DNA of 42,011 nt from GWA1-40-21 sp038078215 (GCA_038078215.1 JBBUED010000003.1:1-42011), one strand, 5' to 3'. Shown: positions 6,609-14,196, counted from the first letter of the stretch. Notes: a model not told the origin generated them from the sequence alone. Program-made: numbers and translations.

Positions 6609-6755
6609 ACAATCACCCCCTTTCAGAAAGTTTCCTCCAAGACTTATCTCTCAACCATTTCCGCCGCGCTCTCTCGCGAACGGAATAGTTTCAAGGGCTT
6701 GAAGTAGAAAAAACGAAACGGAATTTTAAAAGCAGTTTCCGCTTCTGCTGTGCAA

Positions 6756-6989
6756 TTAATCATTTTTTAGTTTTAGGCTACTTGTTTCGCCTCCGAAATA
6801 ACGAACTGCCGCCTCGTCGTATTCTTTCTTGCCATCAACAAGGTTTTTTTCATGGCTCTGGATTAAAATATCCAGATCTTTACCTTGCTCGGCCACCAAC
6901 TCCTCAGCGACCTTTTTGATGTCGTCAAGTGCTGGTTTTAGTTCGGACAGAAATGCGGCGCTTGCCGTTATCCCCCTTGCCTGCTTCAA
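6756..6989 (-). CDS. Hypothetical helical protein, about 77 aa, start uncertain
   Basis: From TTG 6989 the frame reads KQARGITASAAFLSELKPAL and ends ETSSLKLKND; it looks helical and acidic. Upstream the frame is open to a TAA near 7050, but has no ATG or GTG, so the start may be the TTG or a rarer codon. The open part overlaps the end of the truncated TrmB gene in another frame. It is not TrmB-like, so it is not simply the missing C-terminus shifted out of frame. No family is recognised, and it could be a remnant. Confidence 0.4.
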   Translation of the reverse strand: MKQARGITASAAFLSELKPALDDIKKVAEELVAEQGKDLDILIQSHEKNLVDGKKEYDEAAVRYFGGETSSLKLKND

Positions 6990-7032
6990 AACCTGCTCAA
7001 TGGCTACAGCGTCGCATTCCTCGGTGCCATCC

Positions 7033-7443
7033 TTAATAATCCTCTCTTATCGCTATCAGCCCCTCCTTCCCTTCAAAAAATCTGACTTTCGGCTTTTCTT
7101 CGGCGATGCTGTAAAGCGTTTCTAATTCCGGCAGATATTTTTTGAATTCTTCTTCTTTTCTTTTCAAACCTTCTTCTTGTTCTTCCAAAAGTTTCAATAA
7201 TCGCTTCGGGTCTTCAGTTTGGAAATAAGTCTTTTTGCCTTTTTCCACCGAGCTCATCAGTCCTTTCTTCATCAGCTTTTCTATAATCACATAAGTCGTC
7301 GCCCTGTTTATATCCGCCTTTTTAGCAATATCCTGCACCGCGCTTGAGCCCAGCTCAAGCGAAGCCAAGAAAACTTTAGCCTCTTTCTCCGCCAATCCAA
7401 GCTCTTTTAATTTAAATTCCAATGTTTTAGTGTCAGTGTTCAT
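7033..7443 (-). CDS. TrmB-family transcriptional regulator, C-terminally truncated (136 aa)
   Basis: Residues 1-75 form a winged helix-turn-helix of the TrmB type (LGLAEKEAKVFLASLELGSS, then VQDIAKKADINRATTYVIIE), followed by a Lys/Glu-rich coiled coil and the strand KVRFFEGKEGLIAIREDY, where it stops. In the related 257-aa protein at 38392-39165 the matching strand (KPKVRLFQGREEIKGIMEEA) is followed by some 130 more residues of effector domain, so that domain is missing here. The ATG lies 3 bases after the toxin stop, so it is the third gene of the toxin-antitoxin operon and may have been captured as a DNA-binding part. Confidence 0.8.
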   Translation of the reverse strand: MNTDTKTLEFKLKELGLAEKEAKVFLASLELGSSAVQDIAKKADINRATTYVIIEKLMKKGLMSSVEKGKKTYFQTEDPKRLLKLLEEQEEGLKRKEEEFKKYLPELETLYSIAEEKPKVRFFEGKEGLIAIREDY

Positions 7444-7446
7444 AAG

Positions 7447-7716
7447 TTATCTGTAAGCATTACCACGCAGATCTATAACCTCAATAAAAACAGATTGATT
7501 ATCAAAATCAAACTCGGCGATTATCCTTATTTTACCCATCCTTATTCTAAAAAAACCAAACCACTCTCCGCGCAGTTTTTTAATATCAATGTTGACATTT
7601 TCTCCCCTGAATTTTTTAACAGCCTTGCTTATTATGATAAAGATTTCTTCTTTTGCAACATTCCTTGTTTTTAAAAATTTTTCTGCCTGTTTGGAAAAAT
7701 TCAGATTAAATATCAT
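7447..7716 (-). CDS. RelE/ParE-superfamily toxin, 89 aa
   Basis: The sequence has the compact RelE layout: NLNFSKQAEKFLKTRNVAKE at the N-terminus, a two-helix region, then KKLRGEWFGFFRIRMGKIRI with the basic beta-strands of these toxins, and a final IEVIDLRGNAYR. RelE-type toxins are mRNA interferases; ParE-type ones inhibit gyrase, and the sequence alone does not decide which this is. The ATG overlaps the antitoxin stop (ATGA, 7713-7716), so translation is coupled. The gene continues into the truncated TrmB gene. Confidence 0.88.
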   Translation of the reverse strand: MIFNLNFSKQAEKFLKTRNVAKEEIFIIISKAVKKFRGENVNIDIKKLRGEWFGFFRIRMGKIRIIAEFDFDNQSVFIEVIDLRGNAYR

Positions 7717-7961
7717 ACTTTTATCTTATATGTTTTAACCGCCGATTTTTCCGGTTTGTCGTATTCTTTTTCAATATCCTTCTGCTCTTTTTGGGAAACA
7801 AAAGGAATAACGATGAATTTTCTTTTGTTTTTCACATAATGCTCAAAAGCGACCCTAAAAAGCTCGCTGTTTGTTTTTTCTTCTAGATCTGCCGTTTTCT
7901 CAAACTCTTTCGCGATTTTCGGCGGCAAAGATATTGATATTATTTTTGTTGTCCTGTTCAT
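7713..7961 (-). CDS. Ribbon-helix-helix antitoxin, 82 aa
   Basis: MNRTTKIISISLPPKIAKEF is the beta-strand plus first helix of a ribbon-helix-helix protein; the SELFRVAFEHYV stretch fits the second helix, and the charged C-terminal tail (QKEQKDIEKEYDKPEKSAVK) would wrap the toxin. The second ATG (7961) is preferred over 7970, because the -10 box TACAAT overlaps the first ATG and ends 7 bases before the second, which makes a leaderless transcript beginning at or near 7961. It overlaps the toxin gene by 4 bases and most likely represses its own promoter. Confidence 0.85.
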   Translation of the reverse strand: MNRTTKIISISLPPKIAKEFEKTADLEEKTNSELFRVAFEHYVKNKRKFIVIPFVSQKEQKDIEKEYDKPEKSAVKTYKIKV

Positions 7962-7998
7962 AATTAACATTGTATTACTTAGTATTACTTTGTCAAGG
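7944..7998. repeat. 55-bp exact duplication, left copy, at the assembly gap
   Basis: The 55 bases before the N run are identical to the 55 bases after it (8099-8153). The unit contains the antitoxin start and promoter. This is the pattern of two contigs overlapping by a k-mer that a scaffolder joined with a placeholder gap. Confidence 0.9.
7969..7996 (-). promoter_or_regulatory. Toxin-antitoxin promoter with direct-repeat operator
   Basis: TTGACA (7991-7996) and TACAAT (7969-7974) are 16 bases apart on the minus strand. The spacer and -10 hold two tandem copies of AAGTAATAC, the short-repeat form of site that ribbon-helix-helix dimers bind. A bound antitoxin would cover the whole promoter. 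Confidence 0.65.
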
Positions 7999-8098
7999 NN
8001 NNNNNNNNNNNNNNNNNNNNNNNNNNNNNNNNNNNNNNNNNNNNNNNNNNNNNNNNNNNNNNNNNNNNNNNNNNNNNNNNNNNNNNNNNNNNNNNNNN
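7999..8098. other. Run of 100 N (scaffold gap of nominal length)
   Basis: Exactly 100 unknown bases, the default size of a scaffolding gap. Because the two sides overlap by 55 bp, the true sequence may have no gap here. Confidence 0.95.
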
Positions 8099-8153
8099 TT
8101 TTGTTGTCCTGTTCATAATTAACATTGTATTACTTAGTATTACTTTGTCAAGG
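8099..8153. repeat. 55-bp exact duplication, right copy
   Basis: It matches 7944-7998 base for base. After it the sequence continues uniquely towards yebC. If the gap is an artefact, this copy is the real upstream region of the antitoxin gene and the divergent yebC lies about 85 bases away. Confidence 0.9.
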
Positions 8154-8238
8154 CACGCTGAATTATGCTCGCACCCTTAAGACAAAACTGGGTTTAAAAA
8201 AATTTTACTTTTTTGATTTTTAGTTTTAATATTGCTTT

Positions 8239-8769
8239 ATGTCCGGACACAATAAGTGGTCAAAAATTAAAAACAGGAAGGCGGTGACGGACGCAAGGAA
8301 AAGCAAAATTTTCACGAAAATGGTGCGACTTTTGAGGGTTGAGGCGAAAAAAGCGAAAGGAAATGTTGATTCGCCGGGCTTGAGAACCGCGATTGAAAAG
8401 GCGAAATCCGTGAATGTGCCGAATGAAAATATTGAGCGAGCGGTTAAGAAAGCGACGGACGCTTCGTCTGGAGAAATGGAAGCGGTGATTTACGAGGCTT
8501 ATGGTCCGGGAGGTGTGGCTGTGATAATAGAAGGATTAACCGACAATAGAAACAAAGCGGCGGCGGAAGTGAAATATATTTTATCAAGGCACGGCTCGGC
8601 GCTCGCGGCGATAGGAAGCGCGTCGTGGGCATTTGAAAAAACAAGAGAGGGTTGGGTGCCGAAAACAACCACGCCGATATCCGAAGAAGATTTTGGAAAA
8701 CTGGAAGCGCTCGCGGAAGAACTTGAAGATAATGACGAGGTGCAGGAGGTGTTTACTAATGCCGAATAA
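8239..8769 (+). CDS. yebC: YebC/PmpR-family protein, shortened form (176 aa)
   Basis: The N-terminal signature is intact: MSGHNKWSKIKNRKAVTDAR, then KSKIFTKMVR, and the second block YEAYGPGGVAVIIEGLTDNR. Typical members have about 240 residues; here the sequence jumps from GSASWAFEKTREG to a short acidic tail ending in LEDNDEVQEVFTNAE, so most of domain 3 is missing while the terminal DDVQEV-like motif is kept. The family includes transcriptional regulators and, in some bacteria, ribosome-associated factors that help polyproline translation. It sits just before ruvC, a widespread pairing. TAATAT ends 6 bases before the ATG, so the mRNA may be leaderless. Confidence 0.93.
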   Translation: MSGHNKWSKIKNRKAVTDARKSKIFTKMVRLLRVEAKKAKGNVDSPGLRTAIEKAKSVNVPNENIERAVKKATDASSGEMEAVIYEAYGPGGVAVIIEGLTDNRNKAAAEVKYILSRHGSALAAIGSASWAFEKTREGWVPKTTTPISEEDFGKLEALAEELEDNDEVQEVFTNAE

Positions 8770-8775
8770 AGATAT

Positions 8776-8889
8776 AGGAAGTAGCTGTTTAGCTTCTTAG
8801 CTTTTTAGAAAGGAGAAAAAACATTAAATACAGCTTTTCTATTTTCATAATCTTCCTAAAAAGCTAAGAAGCTACAAGCTAAAAAGCTG
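8776..8889. repeat. AGCTT-type palindromic repeat pair between yebC and ruvC
   Basis: AGCTTCTTAGCTTTTTAG (8791-8808) and its exact inverse complement (8856-8873) form an 18-bp stem with a 47-base loop; the similarity extends beyond the stem on both sides. The same motif family appears many times in the secretion locus (22180-25962). It could end yebC transcription or weaken readthrough into ruvC. Confidence 0.75.
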
Positions 8890-8898
8890 TTAAAAAAT

Positions 8899-9381
8899 AT
8901 GAGAATAATAGCCATAGACCCGGGATATGAAAGAGTCGGCGTTGCCGTGTTGGAAAAGAAAGATGGCAAGCGGGAGGAGGTTTTGTATTCAGATTGCTTA
9001 AGAACTTCCCCGAAAATGCGGCACAGCGACAGAGTGGCTTCTATCGGCGGTGAAGTCAAAAAAATCATTGACACCTACAAGCCGGAAAAAATGGCGATAG
9101 AAAGCCTGTTCTTTTCAACCAATCAAAAAACAGCGATGCTGGTCTCCGAAGCGAGGGGCGCCATAATTTATGAGGGCTCAAAAAATGGTCTGAAAATAGA
9201 AGAATTTACTCCTTTGCAAGTAAAAATAGCCGTTACTGGATACGGCAGAAGCGAGAAAAAGCAGGTTATTTCCATGGTGGAAAAGCTGGTTTCCATAAAT
9301 AAAAAAATTAAACGCGACGACGAATACGACGCCATCGCCGTCGGCCTAACCTGTTTCGCCTGCCAAAATTCAAAACATTAA
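8899..9381 (+). CDS. ruvC: Holliday junction resolvase RuvC
   Basis: The 160-aa product has the RNase H-like RuvC fold, with catalytic acidic residues D7 (MRIIAIDPGYERVG), E68 (KMAIESLFF) and D141/D144 (RDDEYDAIAVGL). The FFSTNQKTAMLVSEARGAII segment is also typical. It cleaves Holliday junctions symmetrically after RuvAB branch migration. ruvB lies about 2.8 kb upstream, separated by accessory DNA, so the usual ruvC-ruvA-ruvB cluster is broken up here. Size is normal. The ATG lies directly after the repeat hairpin 8776-8889. Confidence 0.95.
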   Translation: MRIIAIDPGYERVGVAVLEKKDGKREEVLYSDCLRTSPKMRHSDRVASIGGEVKKIIDTYKPEKMAIESLFFSTNQKTAMLVSEARGAIIYEGSKNGLKIEEFTPLQVKIAVTGYGRSEKKQVISMVEKLVSINKKIKRDDEYDAIAVGLTCFACQNSKH

Positions 9382-9383
9382 TT

Positions 9384-9482
9384 AGTTATCAAGTTCATAA
9401 AGTTTGTAAAGTTCATAAAGCTAGGACGAGAAGACGATCCTGATTCCACCAATTCTTTTTTGACTTTATGGACTTGATAACT
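9384..9482. repeat. AAGTT/CATAAAG-type inverted repeat after ruvC
   Basis: AGTTATCAAGTTCATAAAGT (9384-9403) and ACTTTATGGACTTGATAACT (9463-9482) are inverse complements with one mismatch. Further near-copies continue outward on both sides. Related pieces occur at 11281-11319 and near 24850. The 273-base gap from ruvC to the acidic ORF contains this repeat, the DnaA-box-like site at 9507 and an AT-rich leader, and no other gene that I can see. Confidence 0.65.
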
Positions 9483-9506
9483 TTATAAACTTTAGACTAT
9501 TCATAG

Positions 9507-9515
9507 TTATCCACA
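9507..9515 (+). promoter_or_regulatory. Isolated DnaA-box-like site TTATCCACA
   Basis: It is a perfect match to the classical DnaA box, set within AGTTATCCACAGGCG. The same 15 bases occur again at 37061-37075. It lies about 6 kb from the origin region. Confidence 0.4.
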
Positions 9516-9654
9516 GGCGGTATTGATTTCATTTGCAATAAAAAATAGAACTTGATAAATATTATAGGCAAACCTCAAGCCCAAGCCGTTAAAAGGTGAG
9601 GGGGGAATTTAAAAAAATAATTTAATAAAAATTAATTTAATATCATAATTTTTT

Positions 9655-9792
9655 ATGGATGACATTGATCCAAAAGAAGAAGACGGCGAAGAAATGTCTG
9701 AAAATATTGATGAGCTGATTTTGTCAGAAATGGATGATGCGGAAGACGCGGACGAAGAAGGTTTCGGCAGTGGAGCTTTTTCCTCATATTAA
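9655..9792 (+). CDS. Small, very acidic protein, 45 aa
   Basis: The frame from ATG 9655 reads MDDIDPKEEDGEEMSENIDE, continues with acidic residues, and ends GFGSGAFSSY. About 40 percent of residues are Asp or Glu. It lies between the ruvC repeats and a good terminator (9816-9842), which supports a real transcript. No binding site is close to the ATG; a G-rich stretch (GAGGGGGGAA) lies about 50 bases upstream. No family is recognised. Tail features GFGSGAF are unlike random AT-rich coding, but chance cannot be excluded. Confidence 0.5.
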   Translation: MDDIDPKEEDGEEMSENIDELILSEMDDAEDADEEGFGSGAFSSY

Positions 9793-9815
9793 TTCTGAAA
9801 TATTTTTTCACGCAA

Positions 9816-9842
9816 TAAAAACTCCCGAATCGGAAGTTTTTT
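9816..9842. terminator. Bidirectional terminator between the acidic ORF and tyrS
   Basis: AAAACTCCCG pairs with CGGAAGTTTT (one C-A mismatch) over an AAT loop, with A and T runs on both sides. It lies between two convergent genes and can serve both. Confidence 0.8.
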
Positions 9843-9847
9843 GTTAT

Positions 9848-11266
9848 TTATTCCTCAACCACAATCTTCAAGAACCTTCTTTTGCCAACTTTAATTGGCA
9901 TATTGCCATCAACGGAAAAATCAAAAGAGCCAATCTTATCACCGGTTTCCGCGTTGCTTACGGCGCCTTCGGAAACCAACCTTCTCCATTCCGCGTTGGA
10001 TTTTACGACTTTATTATCAAGAAGAATTTTGCCCAAATTAGTTCCCTTAGGAACGGCTATTTCTTCCAAGCCTTCCGGAATTCCGCCTTTTTGAAAAGTC
10101 CCAATGAAATTTCGCTCCGCTTGTTCGGCTTTGTCTTCGCCATGATAAATCACGACAATTTCTCGCGCCAGCCTCATCTTAATGTCTTTCGGATTTGTCT
10201 TGTCTTTCTTGAGGTCATTTTCTATTTTCTTTATTTCTTCCTGCGGAGCGTAAGTGCAAAGATTGAAATAATTCACAATAGATGTGTCCGGCAAAGACAT
10301 TATTTTTCCGTACATATCGTTCGGCGCGTCCGTGATGGCGATGTAATTATCCAGACTCTTGCTCATCTTTTCTTTTCCATCCGTCCCCTCCAAAAGTTTC
10401 AAGGACATAACCGCCTGCTGTTCTTTTTTGTTGAGCTTCATAATGTCTCTGCCTATGAGCATATTGAAGGTCTGGTCGGTGCCGCCGATTTCCAAATCAC
10501 AGTTTCCATAAATTTCAGAAAGTACGAAAGAATCTATGCCTTGAAGAACAGGGTAGAGCATTTCGTGCATAAATAATTCTTTTCCGCTCTTTATCCTTTC
10601 TTGAAACATATCCCTTTCAATTAATCGTGAGTGGGTTATGTGTTTAAGCGTCCACAAAAGGCTTTTAAGAGTGATGACCGATATCGCGCCTCTGAAACCG
10701 GTGATTGTCGGCTGCATCCTTGTTTTTTCAAAAACTACGGCTTTACCGACAAAAGAGTTTGCGTCAAAATCTATGTCCGTTTTCTTCCCTTCTTTCTCAA
10801 TAGACATTTTTACCTTGTCTCCTTTCGGAAGCTCAATGTCAGTTATCGCCGTAAACCAGTCTGAATTTCTTATCCAAGAAAAAGAATTTTTATCAGTCAA
10901 TAAAATTTTACCGACTTGATCCAGATATGTTTTCATATTAGCCTCAACTTCTTTCTGTTCTATTTCCGGTCTGATTTTGCTTCTTCCTGTCGGGTCGCCT
11001 ATTTGCGCGGTGTAATCGCCAACGAGGAAAACGACCTTGCATCCAAGGTCTTGGAATTTTCTAAGCTTACGAAAAATAACGGCGTGCCCAAGGTGAATGT
11101 CCGGCCTTGTCGGGTCAACACCGAATTTGATTATAATATCTTCTTCGTATTCCCCTTTCGCCTTTCTTAAGATTTTTTCCTTGAATTTGCCTTCTGGGTC
11201 AATAAACTCCTCCACCCCGCGGGAAAACAATTCGTCAATTTCGCTGTTTTTTATGTCTGAACTCAT
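9848..11266 (-). CDS. tyrS: Tyrosyl-tRNA synthetase with an inserted segment
   Basis: The 472-aa product shows the class I signatures HLGH (58-61) and KMSKS (300-304), the tyrosine-pocket region LVGDYTAQIGDPTGRS, and a C-terminal S4 RNA-binding domain (LGKILLDNKVVKSNAEWRRL). It charges tRNA-Tyr. The stretch from about 138 to 205, between NSDWF and SLLWTLKHITHSRL, is longer than I expect for the bacterial TyrZ-type enzyme by around 40-50 residues and has a charged strand-loop start (PKGDKVKMSIEKEGKK). On the minus strand TGCTAAATT ends 6 bases before the ATG, so it looks leaderless. Confidence 0.95.
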   Translation of the reverse strand: MSSDIKNSEIDELFSRGVEEFIDPEGKFKEKILRKAKGEYEEDIIIKFGVDPTRPDIHLGHAVIFRKLRKFQDLGCKVVFLVGDYTAQIGDPTGRSKIRPEIEQKEVEANMKTYLDQVGKILLTDKNSFSWIRNSDWFTAITDIELPKGDKVKMSIEKEGKKTDIDFDANSFVGKAVVFEKTRMQPTITGFRGAISVITLKSLLWTLKHITHSRLIERDMFQERIKSGKELFMHEMLYPVLQGIDSFVLSEIYGNCDLEIGGTDQTFNMLIGRDIMKLNKKEQQAVMSLKLLEGTDGKEKMSKSLDNYIAITDAPNDMYGKIMSLPDTSIVNYFNLCTYAPQEEIKKIENDLKKDKTNPKDIKMRLAREIVVIYHGEDKAEQAERNFIGTFQKGGIPEGLEEIAVPKGTNLGKILLDNKVVKSNAEWRRLVSEGAVSNAETGDKIGSFDFSVDGNMPIKVGKRRFLKIVVEE

Positions 11267-11280
11267 TTGAACAATTTAGC

Positions 11281-11319
11281 ACAAATGAATGAGTTTATAA
11301 AGTTATCAAGTTTATAACT
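11281..11319. repeat. AAGTTTATAA-type repeat between tyrS and the PBP gene
   Basis: AGTTTATAAAGTTATCAAGT followed by TTATAACTTCG matches the pieces of the 9384-9482 inverted repeat. It lies between two divergent promoters. Confidence 0.5.
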
Positions 11320-11378
11320 TCGTAACTGGTGTGTGTGGCGCGCATTATCACTCATTTACTTTTCCGCTTTTTGCATTA

Positions 11379-11387
11379 TGCTATGAT
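11379..11387 (+). promoter_or_regulatory. Extended -10 promoter of the PBP gene
   Basis: TGCTATGAT fits the extended -10 pattern (TG-N-TATGAT). Transcription would start around 11394, just before ATG 11401, which is why that ATG is preferred over the earlier ones at 11383 and 11386. Confidence 0.5.
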
Positions 11388-11400
11388 GTTTAAGAACGCA

Positions 11401-13926
11401 ATGCGTAAAAAGAGGCATTTAAAATTTTGGAGAAAGTTTATTAAAAATGCGGTAATAATAGCAACCGCCTTGTTTTTGTTCGCTGTGAGCGCCCTTGTCT
11501 ACTGGGTGTCCACATTTCAAATCCCCGACCTCGGCTCGTTTGAGAAAAGGAAGGTCATACAGTCAACAAAAATTTACGACAGAACCGGCAAAATACTTCT
11601 TTACGACCTGCATCAGGACATAAAAAGAACAGTCGTTCCCATTGAAGAAATTTCCAGGAACATCAAAAATGCGACGGTGGCGATTGAGGATGAGGAATTT
11701 TATCAACATAAAGGAATAAAGATTACTTCCATAATAAGAGCGGTCTTGGCCAACCTCACCAAAGGAAGCTACAGCCAAGGGGGATCCACAATCACCCAAC
11801 AAGTGGTGAAAAACTCGCTTCTGAACTCTGAAAAGAAAATTTCCAGAAAGTTAAAAGAATGGTTCCTTGCCTTAAAATTGGAAAAAATGATGAGCAAAGA
11901 TGAAATTCTCGGAATTTATCTGAATGAAGCGCCTTACGGAGGTTATATATACGGCATAGAAGAGGCTAGCCAGGCTTACTTCGGCAAAAATGCTTCGGAC
12001 TTAACGATCGCCGAATCAGCGCATTTGGCGGCGCTCCCGAACGCGCCGACTTATTATTCTCCTTATGGTCCGAACGCGAAAAAACTGATAGACAGGAAAA
12101 ATTTGGTTTTAAAAAAAATGCTTGACAAAAACTTCATCTCAAAAGATGAATATGATTTGGCAATGAAAGATGTCGTTTCTTTTTATCCGCAAGATAGATT
12201 AGGCATTAAAGCTCCTCACTTTGTCGCCTATACAATAAAATATCTGGAAAATAAATATGGCAAAAAAACGGTTGAAGAAGGCGGTTTGAAAGTGACAACA
12301 ACGTTGGATTACGGCCTGCAGCAGAAAGCCGAAGAAATCGTTAAAAAATTCTCACTGGAGAACAAACAGAAATTCAATGCTGGGAACGCGGCGCTTGCGG
12401 CCATTGACCCGAAAACCGGACAGATATTGGTTATGGTCGGATCAAGGGATTATTTTGACAAAGAGATTGACGGAAACTTCAATGTCACCACCGCGCACAG
12501 ACAGCCGGGGTCAGCTTTCAAACCTTTTGTCTACGCGGCCTCTTTTAATAAAGGATTCACGCCGGAGACGGTATTGTTTGATTTGCCTACGGAATTTCAA
12601 GCGGGTTGCGACCCTAAAGGAACGCCCACAACAACACCGGTAGCCGAAACAAAAGATTGTTATATGCCGCAAAATTACGATAATCTTTTTGTCGGACCTA
12701 TAACACTAAGAAACGCTTTGGCGCAATCAAGAAACGTTCCGTCCGTCAAACTGCTCTATCTTACCGGAATAAAAGATTCTTTGCGGTTGGCGAAAGATAT
12801 GGGGATAGAAGATTTGGGCGGCGCCAACCAATACGGATTGTCGCTTGTTTTGGGGGGCGGGGAGGTCTCTCTGCTTGATATAACGAATGCGTACGGAGTA
12901 TTCGCAAACAACGGGGTAAGAAACCCTAAAACGGGCATTATTGAAGTAAATGACAAAGACGGTAAAATTCTTGAAAAATTTGAGCTTAAAAATACCGAGG
13001 CGATGCCGGAAGAAACGGCTTTAAAAATTTCCGACATCTTATCTGACAATGCGGCTAGAACGCCTCTCTACGGAAACAGGTCGCTTTTGTATTTTGAAAA
13101 CAGAGATGTGGCGGTAAAAACGGGAACGACGAATGATTATAGGGATGCTTGGACGGTCGGCTACTCGCCTAATATCGCGGTGGGAGCGTGGGTCGGTAAC
13201 AACGACAACAGTCCTATGGAAAAAAAGGTTGCCGGACTTATCGTAACGCCGATGTGGCGCGCTTTTATGGATGAGGTGTTGGCGACGTTGCCGAAAGAAA
13301 AATTTAAAAGGCCGGCGCAAACAGTCGCGAGTGATTTAAAACCTGTATTTAGGGGAATATGGAAAGGCGGTGAATCCTATTTTACGGACAAAATATCGGG
13401 GAAACTGGCGACAAACGAAACGCCGAAAGAAATGCTTAAGGAAAACACGATAACCAACACTCATTCCATTTTATACTGGGTTGATAAAACAGACATACTG
13501 AACAAAAACAAACCTTTAAATCCGGAAAGCGACCCCCAGTTTATAAACTGGGAATATCCGATACAGGAATGGCTTAAAGGTCAAAATTTACCGAAAGATA
13601 CCGCCAAGCCGGCGGAGTTTGACGATGTCCACACTGGGAAAAACAAGCCTAAAATAAAAATTATAGAACCGTCTCCAGACAAAGAATACGGCAAGGACGA
13701 AAGAGTTATTGTTAAAATAACAAGTTCTGGGAATTATCCTTTATTAAAAACCGAATATATTATAAATGGAGAATATATAGGATCATCAACCAAATCTCCG
13801 TTTGAATTCGTCTTGACGCCGGATGACATTAAAAATATCAAAAAAAACAATGAGCTCCGGGTCGTCGGTTACGATACCGTATTAAACAAAAATGAAGACA
13901 CGGTTAATTTTAAAATTAAAATATAA
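11401..13926 (+). CDS. Class A penicillin-binding protein (PBP1A-like transglycosylase/transpeptidase)
   Basis: The 841-aa product has a basic N-terminus and one membrane anchor (NAVIIATALFLFAVSALVYW), then a GT51 transglycosylase domain (VAIEDEEFYQHKGI; GGSTITQQVVKN). The transpeptidase domain follows, with SxxK in RQPGSAFKPF, SxN in QSRNVPS and KTG in VKTGTTNDYRDAW. The last 90 residues (from about PKIKIIEPSPD) form an Ig-like domain. The enzyme polymerises and crosslinks peptidoglycan outside the membrane. It stands alone between tyrS and the origin block. Start choice follows the promoter; an upstream extension to 11383 is possible. Confidence 0.95.
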   Translation: MRKKRHLKFWRKFIKNAVIIATALFLFAVSALVYWVSTFQIPDLGSFEKRKVIQSTKIYDRTGKILLYDLHQDIKRTVVPIEEISRNIKNATVAIEDEEFYQHKGIKITSIIRAVLANLTKGSYSQGGSTITQQVVKNSLLNSEKKISRKLKEWFLALKLEKMMSKDEILGIYLNEAPYGGYIYGIEEASQAYFGKNASDLTIAESAHLAALPNAPTYYSPYGPNAKKLIDRKNLVLKKMLDKNFISKDEYDLAMKDVVSFYPQDRLGIKAPHFVAYTIKYLENKYGKKTVEEGGLKVTTTLDYGLQQKAEEIVKKFSLENKQKFNAGNAALAAIDPKTGQILVMVGSRDYFDKEIDGNFNVTTAHRQPGSAFKPFVYAASFNKGFTPETVLFDLPTEFQAGCDPKGTPTTTPVAETKDCYMPQNYDNLFVGPITLRNALAQSRNVPSVKLLYLTGIKDSLRLAKDMGIEDLGGANQYGLSLVLGGGEVSLLDITNAYGVFANNGVRNPKTGIIEVNDKDGKILEKFELKNTEAMPEETALKISDILSDNAARTPLYGNRSLLYFENRDVAVKTGTTNDYRDAWTVGYSPNIAVGAWVGNNDNSPMEKKVAGLIVTPMWRAFMDEVLATLPKEKFKRPAQTVASDLKPVFRGIWKGGESYFTDKISGKLATNETPKEMLKENTITNTHSILYWVDKTDILNKNKPLNPESDPQFINWEYPIQEWLKGQNLPKDTAKPAEFDDVHTGKNKPKIKIIEPSPDKEYGKDERVIVKITSSGNYPLLKTEYIINGEYIGSSTKSPFEFVLTPDDIKNIKKNNELRVVGYDTVLNKNEDTVNFKIKI

Positions 13927-13940
13927 AACTTTTTATAGCC

Positions 13941-14192
13941 TTAAAAAATACCCTTAACGGCAATATTTTTTGCGTTCAGTTCTTTTATAATACCGACTTT
14001 GTTTATAAACACCTCATTTCTAACAACAGGATTGACTTTTAAATAAATTACTCCGTTTTTTATTTCCACATCCTTTTTGTTGATATTAATTTTTAAAATA
14101 TTACCAACAGAATCAGTGATGATATTTTTCAAAACGGAGTTTTTTGACTCAATATTTTTAAATTTATCCAGATATATTGATATGTTGAACAT
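13941..14192 (-). CDS. DUF721/DciA-like small protein, 83 aa
   Basis: The sequence NGVIYLKVNPVVRNEVFINK followed by VGIIKELN has the pattern of the DUF721/DciA family (strand, then the LKV-x-N-x-x-x-R-x-E helix ending in LN). DciA loads the replicative helicase in many bacteria that lack DnaC. Its position 4 bases downstream of dnaN on the same strand, in the origin block, fits a replication role. It is short and the match is by motif feel only, so the call is an inference. Codon and base use match dnaN and dnaA. Confidence 0.55.
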   Translation of the reverse strand: MFNISIYLDKFKNIESKNSVLKNIITDSVGNILKININKKDVEIKNGVIYLKVNPVVRNEVFINKVGIIKELNAKNIAVKGIF

Positions 14193-14196
14193 GAGG

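Noticed and set aside
9734..10576. Long plus-strand ORF of 280 aa
   Set aside because: It is antisense to tyrS, whose motifs are certain, and it has the Phe/Arg/His-rich composition of a shadow frame.
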